From contig CM020619.1 in assembly GCA_009829735.1 (NCBI GenBank), positions 32,002,685 to 32,066,684 on the forward strand: DNA of 64,000 bases. The letters run 5' to 3'. Each line of letters starts with the position of its first letter. The first letter of the stretch is position 1. Below are positions 10,173 to 20,729 of this stretch, in pieces. Under the pieces are notes generated by a model that saw nothing but the letters and a program-made list of their open reading frames with translations, ran no database searches and was not told the origin of the DNA. A program made the translations under genes and the position numbers. The DNA comes from Pyropia yezoensis (taxonomy: Eukaryota; Rhodophyta; Bangiophyceae; Bangiales; Bangiaceae).

Positions 10173-12004
10173 TCCCCGGCGCGCGGCGCGGGCGGCACGC
10201 GCCCGCCCGCTGCGCGGGGCGTCCGCGTCCAAAGGCCGCGCGGGCATCGTCAGAGGGAGGCGGGGGGGGGGGGGGGGTCTGGCGCAGCCCCCCGCCGGCC
10301 GCGAACTGCCGCCGCCAGTGCCGGTAGCGCTGGCTGCTGGCCGCCACCGCACCGTCGGCGGTGGGGGCGGCGGCGGCGGCGGCGGCGGTGGTGGTGGTGG
10401 CGGCGGCGGCAGTGGTGGTGGCTGTGGCGGCGTCGCTGCGCGGGAAGCGGGAAGGCTTGGGGGACCGCCCGGTGGGCGGCGGTGGCAGCCGGCGGGGAGC
10501 GGGCGACGCCGCGTGCGGGGCGCCGGGTGCCCCCCCCGCTGCCAACGGCCCCGCCGTTCCCCCTTCCCTACGCCGTGCCCCACGGGGCCCCCTCCCGCCG
10601 GGGACCGCCCTGTGCAGTACAGTACCGTACGGGCGCCCACCGCCGCTCCTCCCCCCCCCCGCGCGCCCCCCCCCCGCGTGCCCCCTCCAGGCGGGGTGTG
10701 TCGGTACGGGGTGCCCGTCGGGCGCCGCCCGCGTGCCGTAGCGCGCGGCGGCCGGCGGGCGCGGCGGCCGGGACGGGCGCCCGGACCGCCGCGGCGCGGC
10801 GTTCGCGACGGCCGGCCGCGGCGGCGCTGGCACGCCCACCCGCTGGCCGCCTCGGGGCGGCCGACGCCGCTGCGCGAGCCCGCCTGGCCGCCAGTGGCGC
10901 GCCCGCAGACGGGCCGTCGGGGCCCGTCGGGGCTCCACGCCACGGCGGGGGCGGCCCCCCCGCCTCGGCCGGCAGCGGCGCACGCAGCGCAACGGCCTGG
11001 CGTCTGCCGTCGGCGCGCAACCCCCCTCCCCTCTTCCCCCCAGCCGGCAAGGACCCCCAAGGACCCCCGCACGCCGCCATAGGGCGTGCGCAGTGGCGGC
11101 GAGTGGCGGCCGCCCGCGAGGGCGGGGGGGGCGGCTGGGCGCGCCAGCGGCGCCTCCCCGCGCCCTCCCCACAACCTCCTCCTCCCCCCCCCCGCACCGC
11201 CAAGGTGCGTCGCGCCTGTCAGGGCCCTCCGTCGCCCCCGCCGGCTGCCCGCCTCTGAGCCTGCCTCACTGCCGTCGCCCCCGCCGGCGTCGGCACCTCC
11301 CCCGCCGCTGGGCCGCCCCGCCGTCGGGTGCCCTGTACGGTACGTATGCATGTATGTAGTGTACACATACAGTTCAGTGGCGGGCTGACGTTGAGTTGCC
11401 CTCTGCTTGTTGCCTGCTGGCTCCGCGCTGCAGAGCCGCCAGCGGCCGGGCGCCGGGCGCGCGCCCGCCGCCACACCCGGTTCGTGTCCGCCCTTCCCCC
11501 GCCAACCCCCCCTCCGCCCCCCTCCGCAGGGGGGCGGCGGCGGCGGCGGCGGCGGCAGCCGCCCATTGTTTGGGGACGGGTGGTGGCGGCGTCACCACTC
11601 TGGGACGGGCGGCTTTCTTCCCCGTGGCTGGGTGCCCCGCCTCCCAGGCCGCCGCCCCCCACGGCAAGGGCGGCGGGCCCCAACACAGCGGCGGCGCCCG
11701 GCCGGCGGTGGCCCTGCGACGCAGGCAGTGACTGGTTGGGCGTGGGCCGTTGGGTGCGGGGGGGGGGGGGGGTTGCGGCCGCCGCTGGGGAGGGCGCCGC
11801 CCGTCCAGCGTGCGCACCGGTTCTGAGGGGGGCCGCGGCGCCCGCCGCGGTGGTCGCCGCGCCGGCTGCCGTGGTGGGCCGCGCGTGTGCCGCGCTGGCA
11901 CCCCCTCTGCAACGGCGCGACACGACGCGCGCGTGGTGCCGCCGACGGGAGCGCCGCCCAGTGTTGCCCTCCTGCTCGCTTGACGGGGACGGCGGCGGTT
12001 GGGC
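9388..12004. repeat. Extreme GC-rich, homopolymer-rich belt without a supported gene
   Basis: It contains long C runs (9690-10010), an A-rich interruption at 9632-9653, a CGG microsatellite (10081-10172), GGT/GGC runs (10361-10430) and many G/C runs to 12000. Several very long frames on both strands cover it (the longest is 921 codons, minus strand), but they encode poly-Ala, poly-Pro, poly-Gly or poly-Arg in the frame dictated by the repeats. None shows a domain. Confidence 0.7.
10081..10172 (+). repeat. (CGG)n microsatellite, about 30 uninterrupted units
   Basis: About 92 bp of pure GCG/CGG repeat, preceded at 10071-10080 by the inverse GCC repeat, so the junction can fold into a GC-only hairpin. 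This repeat class forms hairpins and G-quadruplexes and is unstable in other eukaryotes. Confidence 0.97.
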
Positions 12005-12010
12005 TATAAA
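12005..12010 (+). promoter_or_regulatory. Candidate TATA box (TATAAA)
   Basis: A TATAAA stands out against the GC-rich belt and is followed by a moderately AG-rich leader. The only frame downstream (12089-12640) is Pro/Ser-rich and unconvincing, so the transcript it might serve is unknown. Confidence 0.3.
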
Positions 12011-14035
12011 CAGAGAGACCCACAGAGCGAAGGCAGTAGTCTTTCGTGGAAAGACTGATCGTCTGTCCAGGGAAAGCGAAGCAAGTTTATGTGTACTTCA
12101 CAACCTGGAGTGGTGCCACAGTCGAGCTCGACCACCCACGCCATCGGACCACAATCAGGCAGTGACGCGTTCTTCCTTGTACACACTTACCATCTGACCT
12201 CATCTTTGCTTCCAGCGCCACCACTACCAACCGTCATTCCCGCAGACCACCGCCATCAACCACGCCCACACACCCCCGCCCCTTCCCCAGACCACGCGCA
12301 CGCGCTGCCAGGGGGGCGACTCACCCCCCTTCTTCCCCCCCCATCTTTCTCCCCTCCTCCGCCAACGGTTGGACTAGCGGGACGAGACTCCGAGTGCCAG
12401 CCCACATTCCGTCAGTGCAAGAAGAGAGAGAGGGGCGGAAGAGGAGAGGAGAGAGGAAGTGAGCCGTGGGAAGGGAGAAAGGTAGTGGCAAGTGAATGGG
12501 AGAGGAAGGGGGGCGGATCGGCACCGCAGGGAACCCGAGGAACCCCCTCCTTCCAAGACTCACCTGGAACACAGCCCACCGAGAGAGATGGGAAGCTCCC
12601 GCCCGCCGCCCTCGCACCGCACGTCATAAGGAGTGCCTAACAGAGTTGTTAGAGCGGTGGCGGGTAGGAGGGAGGGGGGCTGACGGCGGAGAACGCGTTG
12701 GAGGAAGGTGAAAGCCGGGCCGAAGAGGATGCCAAGCAACGCACCGTCGCATGGCTGTGGAGAAATCACCCAGATGCGTCATAGAGCCCGGATTATGACG
12801 ATGTACTTCTTGATTCGTGGCGGCCGCCCTGTTTGGCGCTTTGGCGGCCATAGCACAGTCTGATGTGGGACTCTGGACAAAGTGCTCAGACGCCTGAGCC
12901 CATTGAATATTACAATAGATTCTTTCTGATGCTTCCGCCAGGGAGGAGAAACGGAGAGGGTGGCAACCGGTCGGTGCAGGGGCACGTTGGCATGCCAGGT
13001 GGCGGCCTCAAGCCCACCACGTGGCAATTGCATTGCTGTGCGAAGTTGGGCTTTGAGTGTCACGGCCTGATAGTGTCACGGCTGGACGAAGTAAGCGAGA
13101 TGAGCTGTATTTATTGCGTTGTCTGTACTTGGGCCACGCGAGCTGTTGTTTTGGCCACGTGAGCTGTTGTTTTGGCCGGGTGCCGCGAGTAGGCGCGACC
13201 GGCACGGCGGGGCGTGACCGGAGGGCGCCACGAGAGAGTACAAGGCAGAGGGGGGCGCGGGCCGAGTAGACCCGGAGGGATAGAGTGCGCGTGTTAGTGT
13301 AACATGTGTGTGGAGCCCAGGCATGGAAGAAATTACCACCTTCCCTGTTGCCCAGCATCTCTGCCCACTGGGACGTTCTCCATGCGTATGAGATGTACCC
13401 TGATAGCAGTGACAGCGGACAGGCCAGCAGGGCCCCAAAATTGATTCTCTTGACAAACCCTGGGCTACCTAGGACACACCATTGTACAGATCATGGATTG
13501 GCCACCGCCTTTCGTCGGCATACTCCACATGACACCTCGCCAGCGAGCGTAGCTTGCCCGAGCGTTCACTCGCTGGTCTACATACAGCACCCATTCGCTG
13601 TCGAGATGTGTGATGGAAGGGTCGGAGTCTTTGTGGTTGCGCCTCGTGGAGAGGCTGATTCGGTCGCGGGTGACGCAGCCTTTCCCAGCTCCCCCGTGAT
13701 CAATCACTCGCCACCACCTCCCAGACACCAGGGGGGACACTGTCACTGCTGCCACCAGGACGCCCGGCAGGTCCCACTTGAGGCGGACCCCTACCCGCGT
13801 TGCGTCGAAACATGCATGGATGCACGCTCATTTGTGTCCGTCGGGGTGGGAGCCCTCGCCGGCGGGGCCTGTAGCCTGCCTGAGAAACGAGGTTGCCAAC
13901 GCCCGAGACTGCAGAGGGCACCAAACTGTAGGGCGGGTGCCAAGCACAGCTTGGAGGCCAGACCTGGCGGAGAATGGCCACCAGCGCATGAGATCGAAAG
14001 TGGGGCCAGCAGCTGGCGGCGGAGGTGCGGGGCCG
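12011..14035. other. Intergenic stretch, no supported gene
   Basis: Mixed composition. Frames at 12089-12640 and 13306-14040 lack any recognisable domain and have overlapping antisense frames of similar quality. The last hundred or so bases should contain the promoter of the metallo-hydrolase gene. Confidence 0.5.
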
Positions 14036-14041
14036 TATAAA
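14036..14041 (+). promoter_or_regulatory. TATA box of the metallo-hydrolase gene
   Basis: TATAAA lies about 165 nt before the ATG at 14205. Transcription would start about 30 nt downstream, which rules out an upstream GTG (14025) as the start codon. Confidence 0.6.
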
Positions 14042-14204
14042 GAAGGCTCCGCTGCTTGTTCTCCACTGCGGGCTCTCCCTCTCCAGCCACCAAGCCGCCA
14101 GTGCCCGCGCCCTCGTTCTGTCTCCCTTCCCTTCTTGCGCTTTGCCGCGTTCACTCGCTGCTCCTCCGCTCTTTGCCATCCCGCCTCCTCGCCTGAAGCC
14201 GATC

Positions 14205-15371
14205 ATGGGCGCTGGTGCCGCCGCCGTCGCGGTGGTCACGGCGGTGTTCGCTTGGGGGGCGGGCACCGTGGCGGCAACGACGGACCGCAACGGCTCTGCC
14301 TGTGCCACTGCCCTGGCCACGTGCCTCAACGAATTTTCGTCGGGGACCACATGCACGCCGTCGCTGCCCGTCCCCATCAGGGAGCTCTCCCGTACGTTGC
14401 CGGAGTCAGGGTACAATCTCACCCTTCTGCGGCCGGGCGTGTTTTCCTACCTTGACGGCGTTTACACGTCGCTGCTTGTGTGGGAGCCCAAAGGGCGGCA
14501 ACTGGTGGTGGTGGATGCCGCGGACAGCCCAGCTTCCAACACGGACGGAGGCGCGGGAACCCTCCTCAATGCCGCCGTAGACGAGGTTCTGGACGGCGCC
14601 ACCCCGAGAAAGGTGCATATACTCTACTCCCACGCCCACTTGGACCACATTGGCGCCAGCCACCGAGTGGTGGAGCATCTCCGTGCTGCCCACCCGGCCG
14701 TACGGGTGGCCATCTGGGGTACCGACGAGGCGGATGAGATGGTTCAGCGCTCCTCCACCCGCCGCGCGTTGCGGGTAACGAGGCGGGTGCCACGGTCGGG
14801 GGCGAGGCTGTCCCTGACTCGCGGCCTCCGCGTGGACCTCCATGTCGTAGGCGGCCACACGGCGACGGACCTGGCCATCCACATTCCCCCAACGAAGCGG
14901 GCAGGCGGGGCGCCTGGTGTGCTGCACCACGCGGACGTGGTCTTCCCCGGCTGGTCGCCGCCCTACACGCTCGCCTTCACCGAGGACGTGGGGCGTTTCC
15001 GCGACGTGCACACGCAGCTGCTGGAGCTAGATTGGGAGGTGTTTAGTGGAGGTCACCTGACCCGTCTCGGCACCCGAGCCGACGTGGCGGCGAGCCGACG
15101 GTATGCGACGGATCTCTTTGAAGCTGCCGCGTTGGCAATAGCCACCGTGGACAACAAGGCGTTCCTGGAAGCCGGGGGCGGGGCGGTGGCGGACCCGCAG
15201 TCCCCACTTTTTGGTAACACCTGGGCGAATTGGGACCTTCTCCGGCAGCTGCAGCAGGACGTGTGCGCGCAGGCCATGGTGGCCAAGTGGGGGTGCGTGC
15301 TAGCGGGGATGGACGTCATGATCCGGCCCAACTGCTTCGCGGCCATCATACACCTGTTGGTGGAAGGGTGA
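14205..15371 (+). CDS. Secreted metallo-beta-lactamase-fold hydrolase
   Basis: A 388-aa protein. The ATG at 14205 follows the TATA box by a normal leader length and opens a hydrophobic Ala/Val-rich signal peptide (about residues 1-24, with an A-A type cleavage region), so the protein is probably secreted or enters the endomembrane system. The metal-binding signature H-x-H-x-D-H is at residues 143-148 (near 14631), followed by a G-G-H (about residue 217), an H-H-A-D-V-V segment near 14925 that can supply the bridging Asp, and a late G-G-H near 15050. These are the ordered motifs of the MBL superfamily, which hydrolyses esters, thioesters, lactones or lactams with one or two zinc ions. The substrate cannot be told from sequence. 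No close neighbour suggests a pathway. Single exon. Confidence 0.85.
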   Translation: MGAGAAAVAVVTAVFAWGAGTVAATTDRNGSACATALATCLNEFSSGTTCTPSLPVPIRELSRTLPESGYNLTLLRPGVFSYLDGVYTSLLVWEPKGRQLVVVDAADSPASNTDGGAGTLLNAAVDEVLDGATPRKVHILYSHAHLDHIGASHRVVEHLRAAHPAVRVAIWGTDEADEMVQRSSTRRALRVTRRVPRSGARLSLTRGLRVDLHVVGGHTATDLAIHIPPTKRAGGAPGVLHHADVVFPGWSPPYTLAFTEDVGRFRDVHTQLLELDWEVFSGGHLTRLGTRADVAASRRYATDLFEAAALAIATVDNKAFLEAGGGAVADPQSPLFGNTWANWDLLRQLQQDVCAQAMVAKWGCVLAGMDVMIRPNCFAAIIHLLVEG

Positions 15372-17062
15372 GCGTGGACGGAGTTTTGACTCCGCGACGG
15401 AGCGTTGTGCGAGGTACGCAGGCTGCCAAGAAATCTCTTATAGTTTGTTTTGTATGAGAAGGGGGTGCATGTCCTAGCGGGCGCCTTTTCTTTTTTCTTT
15501 ACCTACTCTCTCCTTGTATTCGGATGGCGTTGCGGGCGGCCGGGGTCTCCCGCTATCCGGCCCCGCTAGGGCACCTGTCCCGCGGAGGGGATATGGTGTG
15601 GCGTGAGGGCGCAGCCGCCGGCCGGCGACGGCCGGCACGTTCGTTTGCCATCGCGCCCCGCCCGACAGCCAGACTTGCAGCCTCTTGGCGCACCCGGGCT
15701 GCGGGCGCTCGCATGACTATCTCTTTCTCTTTCTTTCTCTCTTGCCGTGCCTCTCTATGCGAATGCACGCTTGCTTGCCCTCTTACTTTGGGCCACAGAC
15801 ATCCGTTCTGCGCCCCGCAATCACATGGGGCTGTTTGGCGTCCTCCGAGGACATAACGCTGCCCCAGTGGTCGTAGGTCAATCAAAATATAGCAACTAGC
15901 ACACCCGCGACTCGACGGCAAGAGTAACTGTCTCGACGTGCGATTGCGCGTCTGGTAGGGCGACGGGGTAAAGTGAGCCGGCACCGAGTCGCCCTTGCCA
16001 AACCGACCACGAGGAACGTACATACACGATCAGGAACAGAGCCCCACCGCCACCAAAAGAGGACAGCATGTCAGCCACAGCGACGCAGGAGGTGGATGGG
16101 CGACGCTACTGCGGCGCCGCTGCCGGCAAAGGCCACGATTGCCGCCGCAGAGGGGCCACCTGCCGGCCCTGCTGCGGGTCGTGGGTGCCATAGGTGGCGC
16201 CCCAGTCTGCACGCAGACGGCGGGCGGCAGGCGGCCGGTGGGGTGGCGCTCAAGTGGATGGGGATGGCTGCCTTTCCCTCCCTCCACCCGTCCCATGCGC
16301 TGCACGACCTCCCTTTCCCCATTGTAGTAGATGTCAACGGCGGTCGTGGCGTCCGTCACCTGGCGGATAGCGTGGTCAATCCAGCTGCGCGACACGCCCC
16401 CATCGCCCGTTCCAAGCGACGCGCTCTCGTCAACCGCCACGTCCCGCACCGCCCCCCCTTGGCCACGGCCGTGGCGGCGAGGCGCGCGAGCGGCATCGAG
16501 CCAACGCGGCCACCGAAAAGAGGTCCGCCACTCCCGCGGCAGGTGGAAGGCGAGATGGGATGGTCGGCGGACGTGGTCAGGCGGGGAAGGAGCAGGGGAA
16601 GGGGGAGGCGGAGCGATGGGGAGAGGCGGGCGTGGGGGGGTCGGCGGGCGTGGGGGGCCCATCAACGGCCAAGCGCCGCCCGCGTCGACAGCACGTCCGC
16701 CACGGGTTTCCCCGCAGAAAAAGACGACGCGAAGCGCCGGTGGAGAGCGTGGGGCGGAGGCGGGGGGGGGCGCTGGGGGGGCGGCGGCAACGGGCGTGGC
16801 CATGGAGGGCCATCGTGGCGGTCTAGCGTCGCCCTGCCGCGGGGTGGCCGCGACGCTGCAGAGGCGCAGCGGGTGCGCAGCTTGGTGGACCCTTTCTTTT
16901 TCGCGCGAAGTCTGGTTGCTCGACCATTGGGCTCTCCGAAAGGGCGGCTGCAGCCCAAGATTAGTCAAGAGCCTCCCTCTCTCGCCAGGGCGAGTCGGCG
17001 TGCTCCGCGGCTGTCACATATGTACGTAAAGGCCCGGCGATCCTCTCGGGTACAAACCGCCC
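15372..17062. other. Intergenic region with one doubtful minus-strand frame
   Basis: 15372-15970 shows nothing recognisable. In 15973-17154 (plus) and 16030-16968 (minus) two long frames overlap. The minus-strand frame has the more natural composition around 16300-16440, but no domain, a Pro-rich middle and no clear start, so neither is called as a gene. Confidence 0.45.
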
Positions 17063-19414
17063 ATGTCCGTCCCCTACCCGCTCGCCCAACGCAGAGCCGG
17101 GGCTGCCATAGCCGAGATGGCATCCCTCCCCCCCAGCGGCAGCGGGCCGTGTAGTCTGGGAGACGCTGCCGCGGCGTTGCCGCTGGTAGCGGCCCTCCCC
17201 CCGCGGGCGCCCTCTCCCCTCCGGCGGGCCGTCATCTTTGGCGGGGGGGTGTGGCACCCCGATGCGACCGCCGCCGAGGCGGTGGATGGGAGCCATGACC
17301 TCTACTGGCGCCAGTCGTTGCCGCCCCCCGCGAGGGAGGGGGGAGACGCCGCGGGCGACGGAGGCGGCAGCGGCAGCGGTGGCGGCAGCGGGGCTACCCG
17401 TGACGGGGGCAAAGATCGCGGCAGCAGTGGTGATAGCGGCAACGACAACATGGACGACATCGGGGCAGTCTCCCTCCATCACAGGCCCGGAGCCGCCGCC
17501 CTAGCAGCAATAGACGAGCTCGGCTCCGTCTTGGCCGCCACCCGCGCCGCCGGCGCGCCGCCGTCAGAGCCGGCGCTCGGCGGAAACAAGGCAAGGGACC
17601 TCGCTGCCGGTGGTGCTGGGGGGATGGGGGGGGAGGCACCCCCCCGTTTCACGCTGCCCCGTGCGGCGTTGCTGGTGAACTTCATCCACGCTGCGGGGGA
17701 GGTGCTGCGGCCTCCCGTTGCGACGGCGGCCGCAGTGGCGGCCCTGGCAGGCATGAACTACCGTCTGTCGCCAGAGGAAGGCGACGACCGCGACCGTGAC
17801 GGTGGCGGCGGCAGGGGCAGCAGCGGCGGAGGGGGCCTTTCTGCTATGGACGCGGCCATTAATGACGTGGTGAGGCTGCTCGTCGTGCACACGCTGCTAA
17901 CCGCTGTCAGCTTCCCAGATTCGCGACGGGCCATCCACGCGGGCAAGGCATGCGCCTTGTCCACCTTGGCTGCCTCACCCTCCGCCCTCCGAGCCATCAT
18001 GGGGGTGGATGTCGGAAGTTGCGTCCCCAGCGACGTTGGACGCCGGTCAGACATGTCTGCCCAAGTGCGCCGCTGCGTCATGAGCCCCATGGCGTTGGAT
18101 GCGGCGCGGCAGGTGTCCTCACTCGCATGCCGGCCCCTCCTTGACGCCGTCCCCGACGCGCCCGAGCGGCTCGTTGCGGCCCTGCCAACGTCCGCTGGCC
18201 CCCGTTTGTCGGATGCGGCAAGGGAGTGGGGGTGCGTCGCCGCCATCTTCTTGTCCCTTGCATATCTAGCGGGGGTGGACTCGGCGACGCTCAGCCGGGA
18301 GCCTGCCACCATTGGCACCGTGTCGCGGGCCTATACCATCGTTGAACGGCCTCGGGGGCGGGCGCTTGATGAATGGGCGGCCTCAAGCGCCGCGGGAGGG
18401 CCGCAGACGCGCGTATCCGGTCACGTCAGCCTCTACCTAGTCATGTGGGACCTCCTAAGCTGGGTTGCTGCCGTGAGTCCGAGAACGCTCGTGGCCACGC
18501 CCGATGCGGTAACCATTATTATCGACAGGGCGGCCGCTGAGGTTGAAGGTAGGCTCGTGTTCAACGATGGCAGGCGCGCCACCGGCTGTGCGCTGCTGTC
18601 CATGCTCGTCGACGTGGCCGCGCCTGCAGAGGCAGGTAATGACCTCCTCGGGCCCATTGCCCGCCGCTCGCCTCCCCCCCCGCTGCCTGCCCGGCGGGAC
18701 ATTCTCGCCCTCCGTCGTGCCCTGGAAAACCGGAGCGCCATGGTGCGGGCCATGGCAGTGTCGCCGCACCACGAAGTCTTCGGCCTTCCCATCCGCGTTT
18801 GGCTCTCCCTCCCTATCGGGTCACCCATGCCCATGGCGTCTGACTGGGGGGACCGCGCGCCGTCACCGACGATGCCCCGCCTTAAGAGAGATGGGTGCAT
18901 CGCGTGCGGCTTGTGCGAGCGGGACGGGACAGAGACGGGGAACCGTCCCCCCACGGGCCCCTCCCTCCGCCGTTGTGGCCGATGCCGGCTGGCCGCCTAC
19001 TGCGGGCGTGCGTGCCAGGTGACCGACTGGGCCGCCCACAAACGCGTCTGTGCCACGTGGAAAGCGATGCGCCCGCGATGGATGAAGAACAGCTTCATGC
19101 CGGCGACCTTCACGCCGGGGGAGCCAAGGGGGGGAGAGAACAACTGGGTGGCACCACTGGCGTCCGATTTGCTGCGAGCTAGCGGCAGGCTGGTCGACTG
19201 GGTGGTGGTGCACTGGGCCTCTGTCGGACTCGCCAGCCTGACCCCCGTCTCGGTCTACCGGGCATGCTCGAATAACCCGGTGGACGTCGCCGCGCTCGAC
19301 GCGGCGGCTGCGACGGCGAGGGAGATGGATGTGCTGCGGGTGGTGGTGGTCGCCCACCCACAGTTTATCTGGGTGTACGTGCCCAGCGGGGAGGGGGCAC
19401 AGCACGATGGGTGA
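17063..19414 (+). CDS. Large protein with a C-terminal MYND-type zinc finger
   Basis: A 783-aa protein in a single exon starting at an ATG; a second in-frame ATG at 17117 is an alternative start. Residues 1-270 are Ala/Gly-rich with a low-complexity Gly/Ser linker. Residues 275-600 look helical and globular, possibly an armadillo-like solenoid, but no family is claimed. The MYND finger lies at about residues 611-663: C-x2-C-x2-C, then C-x2-C, Y-C, C-Q, W-x2-H-x3-C, which binds two zinc ions and usually mediates protein-protein contact with proline-rich partners in transcription or chromatin complexes. About 120 residues follow the finger. The partner and process are unknown. Confidence 0.82.
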   Translation: MSVPYPLAQRRAGAAIAEMASLPPSGSGPCSLGDAAAALPLVAALPPRAPSPLRRAVIFGGGVWHPDATAAEAVDGSHDLYWRQSLPPPAREGGDAAGDGGGSGSGGGSGATRDGGKDRGSSGDSGNDNMDDIGAVSLHHRPGAAALAAIDELGSVLAATRAAGAPPSEPALGGNKARDLAAGGAGGMGGEAPPRFTLPRAALLVNFIHAAGEVLRPPVATAAAVAALAGMNYRLSPEEGDDRDRDGGGGRGSSGGGGLSAMDAAINDVVRLLVVHTLLTAVSFPDSRRAIHAGKACALSTLAASPSALRAIMGVDVGSCVPSDVGRRSDMSAQVRRCVMSPMALDAARQVSSLACRPLLDAVPDAPERLVAALPTSAGPRLSDAAREWGCVAAIFLSLAYLAGVDSATLSREPATIGTVSRAYTIVERPRGRALDEWAASSAAGGPQTRVSGHVSLYLVMWDLLSWVAAVSPRTLVATPDAVTIIIDRAAAEVEGRLVFNDGRRATGCALLSMLVDVAAPAEAGNDLLGPIARRSPPPPLPARRDILALRRALENRSAMVRAMAVSPHHEVFGLPIRVWLSLPIGSPMPMASDWGDRAPSPTMPRLKRDGCIACGLCERDGTETGNRPPTGPSLRRCGRCRLAAYCGRACQVTDWAAHKRVCATWKAMRPRWMKNSFMPATFTPGEPRGGENNWVAPLASDLLRASGRLVDWVVVHWASVGLASLTPVSVYRACSNNPVDVAALDAAAATAREMDVLRVVVVAHPQFIWVYVPSGEGAQHDG

Positions 19415-20729
19415 TTTCGACGCCCCTGCCGCTCCCCCACCCGTCGGATGCGAGGTGGCCGCGCCTGTGGGAGCTGGGCGGTGGGGTTCACGGCCCGACC
19501 TGTGTGCGGCAGCCAGGTCACTCCCTGTGCGGGTGTCGCGCCACGTGCAAGTGATATAGCTGCACCCTTAGGGGTCGTCGCGTTTAGAAAACCTCGGAGG
19601 GCCTGGGGGAGACCAGGCTAACTCTCAGCACAAATTTTTGCCCCATGGATAAAGAGACGGTGCTGAGTCTTATTCTGCTGTCGAAAAAAACCCGCGGGGT
19701 AGGAGATAAACCAGTCAGCCAGAAAACAAAGGCGTAAACGAGAATCATATGATCCGAATCGGACATTAAGATCATCCCAGTAGAATAGATAGACACGAGT
19801 GTCTTTAGAGCAAAACCTGCAACAGCGAATCCCAACGCAATAGGCCAGAACTTCAGAAAACTGCTGCCGAAACGGTTCAAATATGCATCAAATCTGGTAT
19901 ATGGTCCATGCGGTGGTTCGCGGCCTCAGACAGCAACACTGGATTTCCAAGCAGGTTCCTGCCGGATTAGGACGAGTTACCTCAATCAACGTAACTCCAT
20001 CCACATTGGAAGTCAAGAATGGGGCTTGGTCTTGGTCATCCCCCATTCTTTTTGAGAATGGGGGGTGACCAAGACCATTCCCCATCTGCGAACCCGATTG
20101 GGGCCGTTCTCGGAGCAAATGTAGCCCATGTCATGGCAATTTTTCGAACATCACTCCAGGCATACTCGATCGCATCTGCGACGCTGGACGATCGCTGCTC
20201 GAACGACGACTCAGCACCCCCCCCCACCTCGGACTGTGGCACTTCGGGACAGATGTTCAACCGTCTTTCCCGGCTCGCCTAGCACCCCTTGCTACGGGTC
20301 CGGTACACTGTCTGCCGTGTCCTGTCGCCGGTCGAGAATACCAGGCGATCATTTCGACAGTCCCAATGGGCACGCGGTCTGGGAGAGGGTCAGCATGCTG
20401 TCGTGCTGTCGCAGCCGGGCACCTCCCTGGCGGCGCCACAGGCGGGCCCCGCACGGCCCGCACTGCTGGCACTGTGTACACGAGGGAGCGAACGCCAAGT
20501 GGGGAGGATCTTTGGCCCCCATTGGCTGGGCAGTGACAGGGGGGGCTGGTGGGCCGGGAGGGGGCCGCACACAGGCTCCCCTGTCATGTTGCCACACCAG
20601 GTGGTGGCGGTTGCGGGCCGGTCTCCGTCGTCGTCGCCCCCCGTCGCCCCCCGCCGTCGTCGCGACCATCCTCGTCGCCACCACCCCCGCGGCACTGCGG
20701 GCCACCACCGGCGCCCGTGGCCCGACCCA
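19415..20729. other. Intergenic stretch with an AT-richer island (19560-20200)
   Basis: The island is visibly AT-richer than its surroundings. A minus-strand frame at 19584-19880 could encode two hydrophobic segments but starts only with TTG and has no recognised family. A strong hairpin lies at 20018-20085. The rest shows no gene. Confidence 0.5.
20018..20085. repeat. Long imperfect inverted repeat (hairpin, about 31-bp arms)
   Basis: Arms 20018-20050 and 20055-20085 are reverse complements with only a few mismatches (core TTGGTCTTGGTCA against TGACCAAGACCA) and a loop of about four bases. It lies in the AT-richer island, not near a coding end. Confidence 0.85.

Noticed and set aside
8709..11474. 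921-codon minus-strand frame and many overlapping frames in 9-12 kb
   Set aside because: Encodes poly-Ala/Pro/Arg/Gly dictated by CGG and C-run repeats; no domain and equally long frames on both strands.
14025..14204. Upstream extension of the metallo-hydrolase start
   Set aside because: Begins with GTG, lies upstream of the TATA box and would bury a good signal peptide.
16030..16968. Minus-strand 312-codon frame
   Set aside because: Partly natural composition, but no domain, uncertain start and a competing plus-strand frame; left uncalled.
19584..19880. Small two-helix membrane protein
   Set aside because: Starts only with TTG, no upstream ATG in frame, no family; kept as a remark only.
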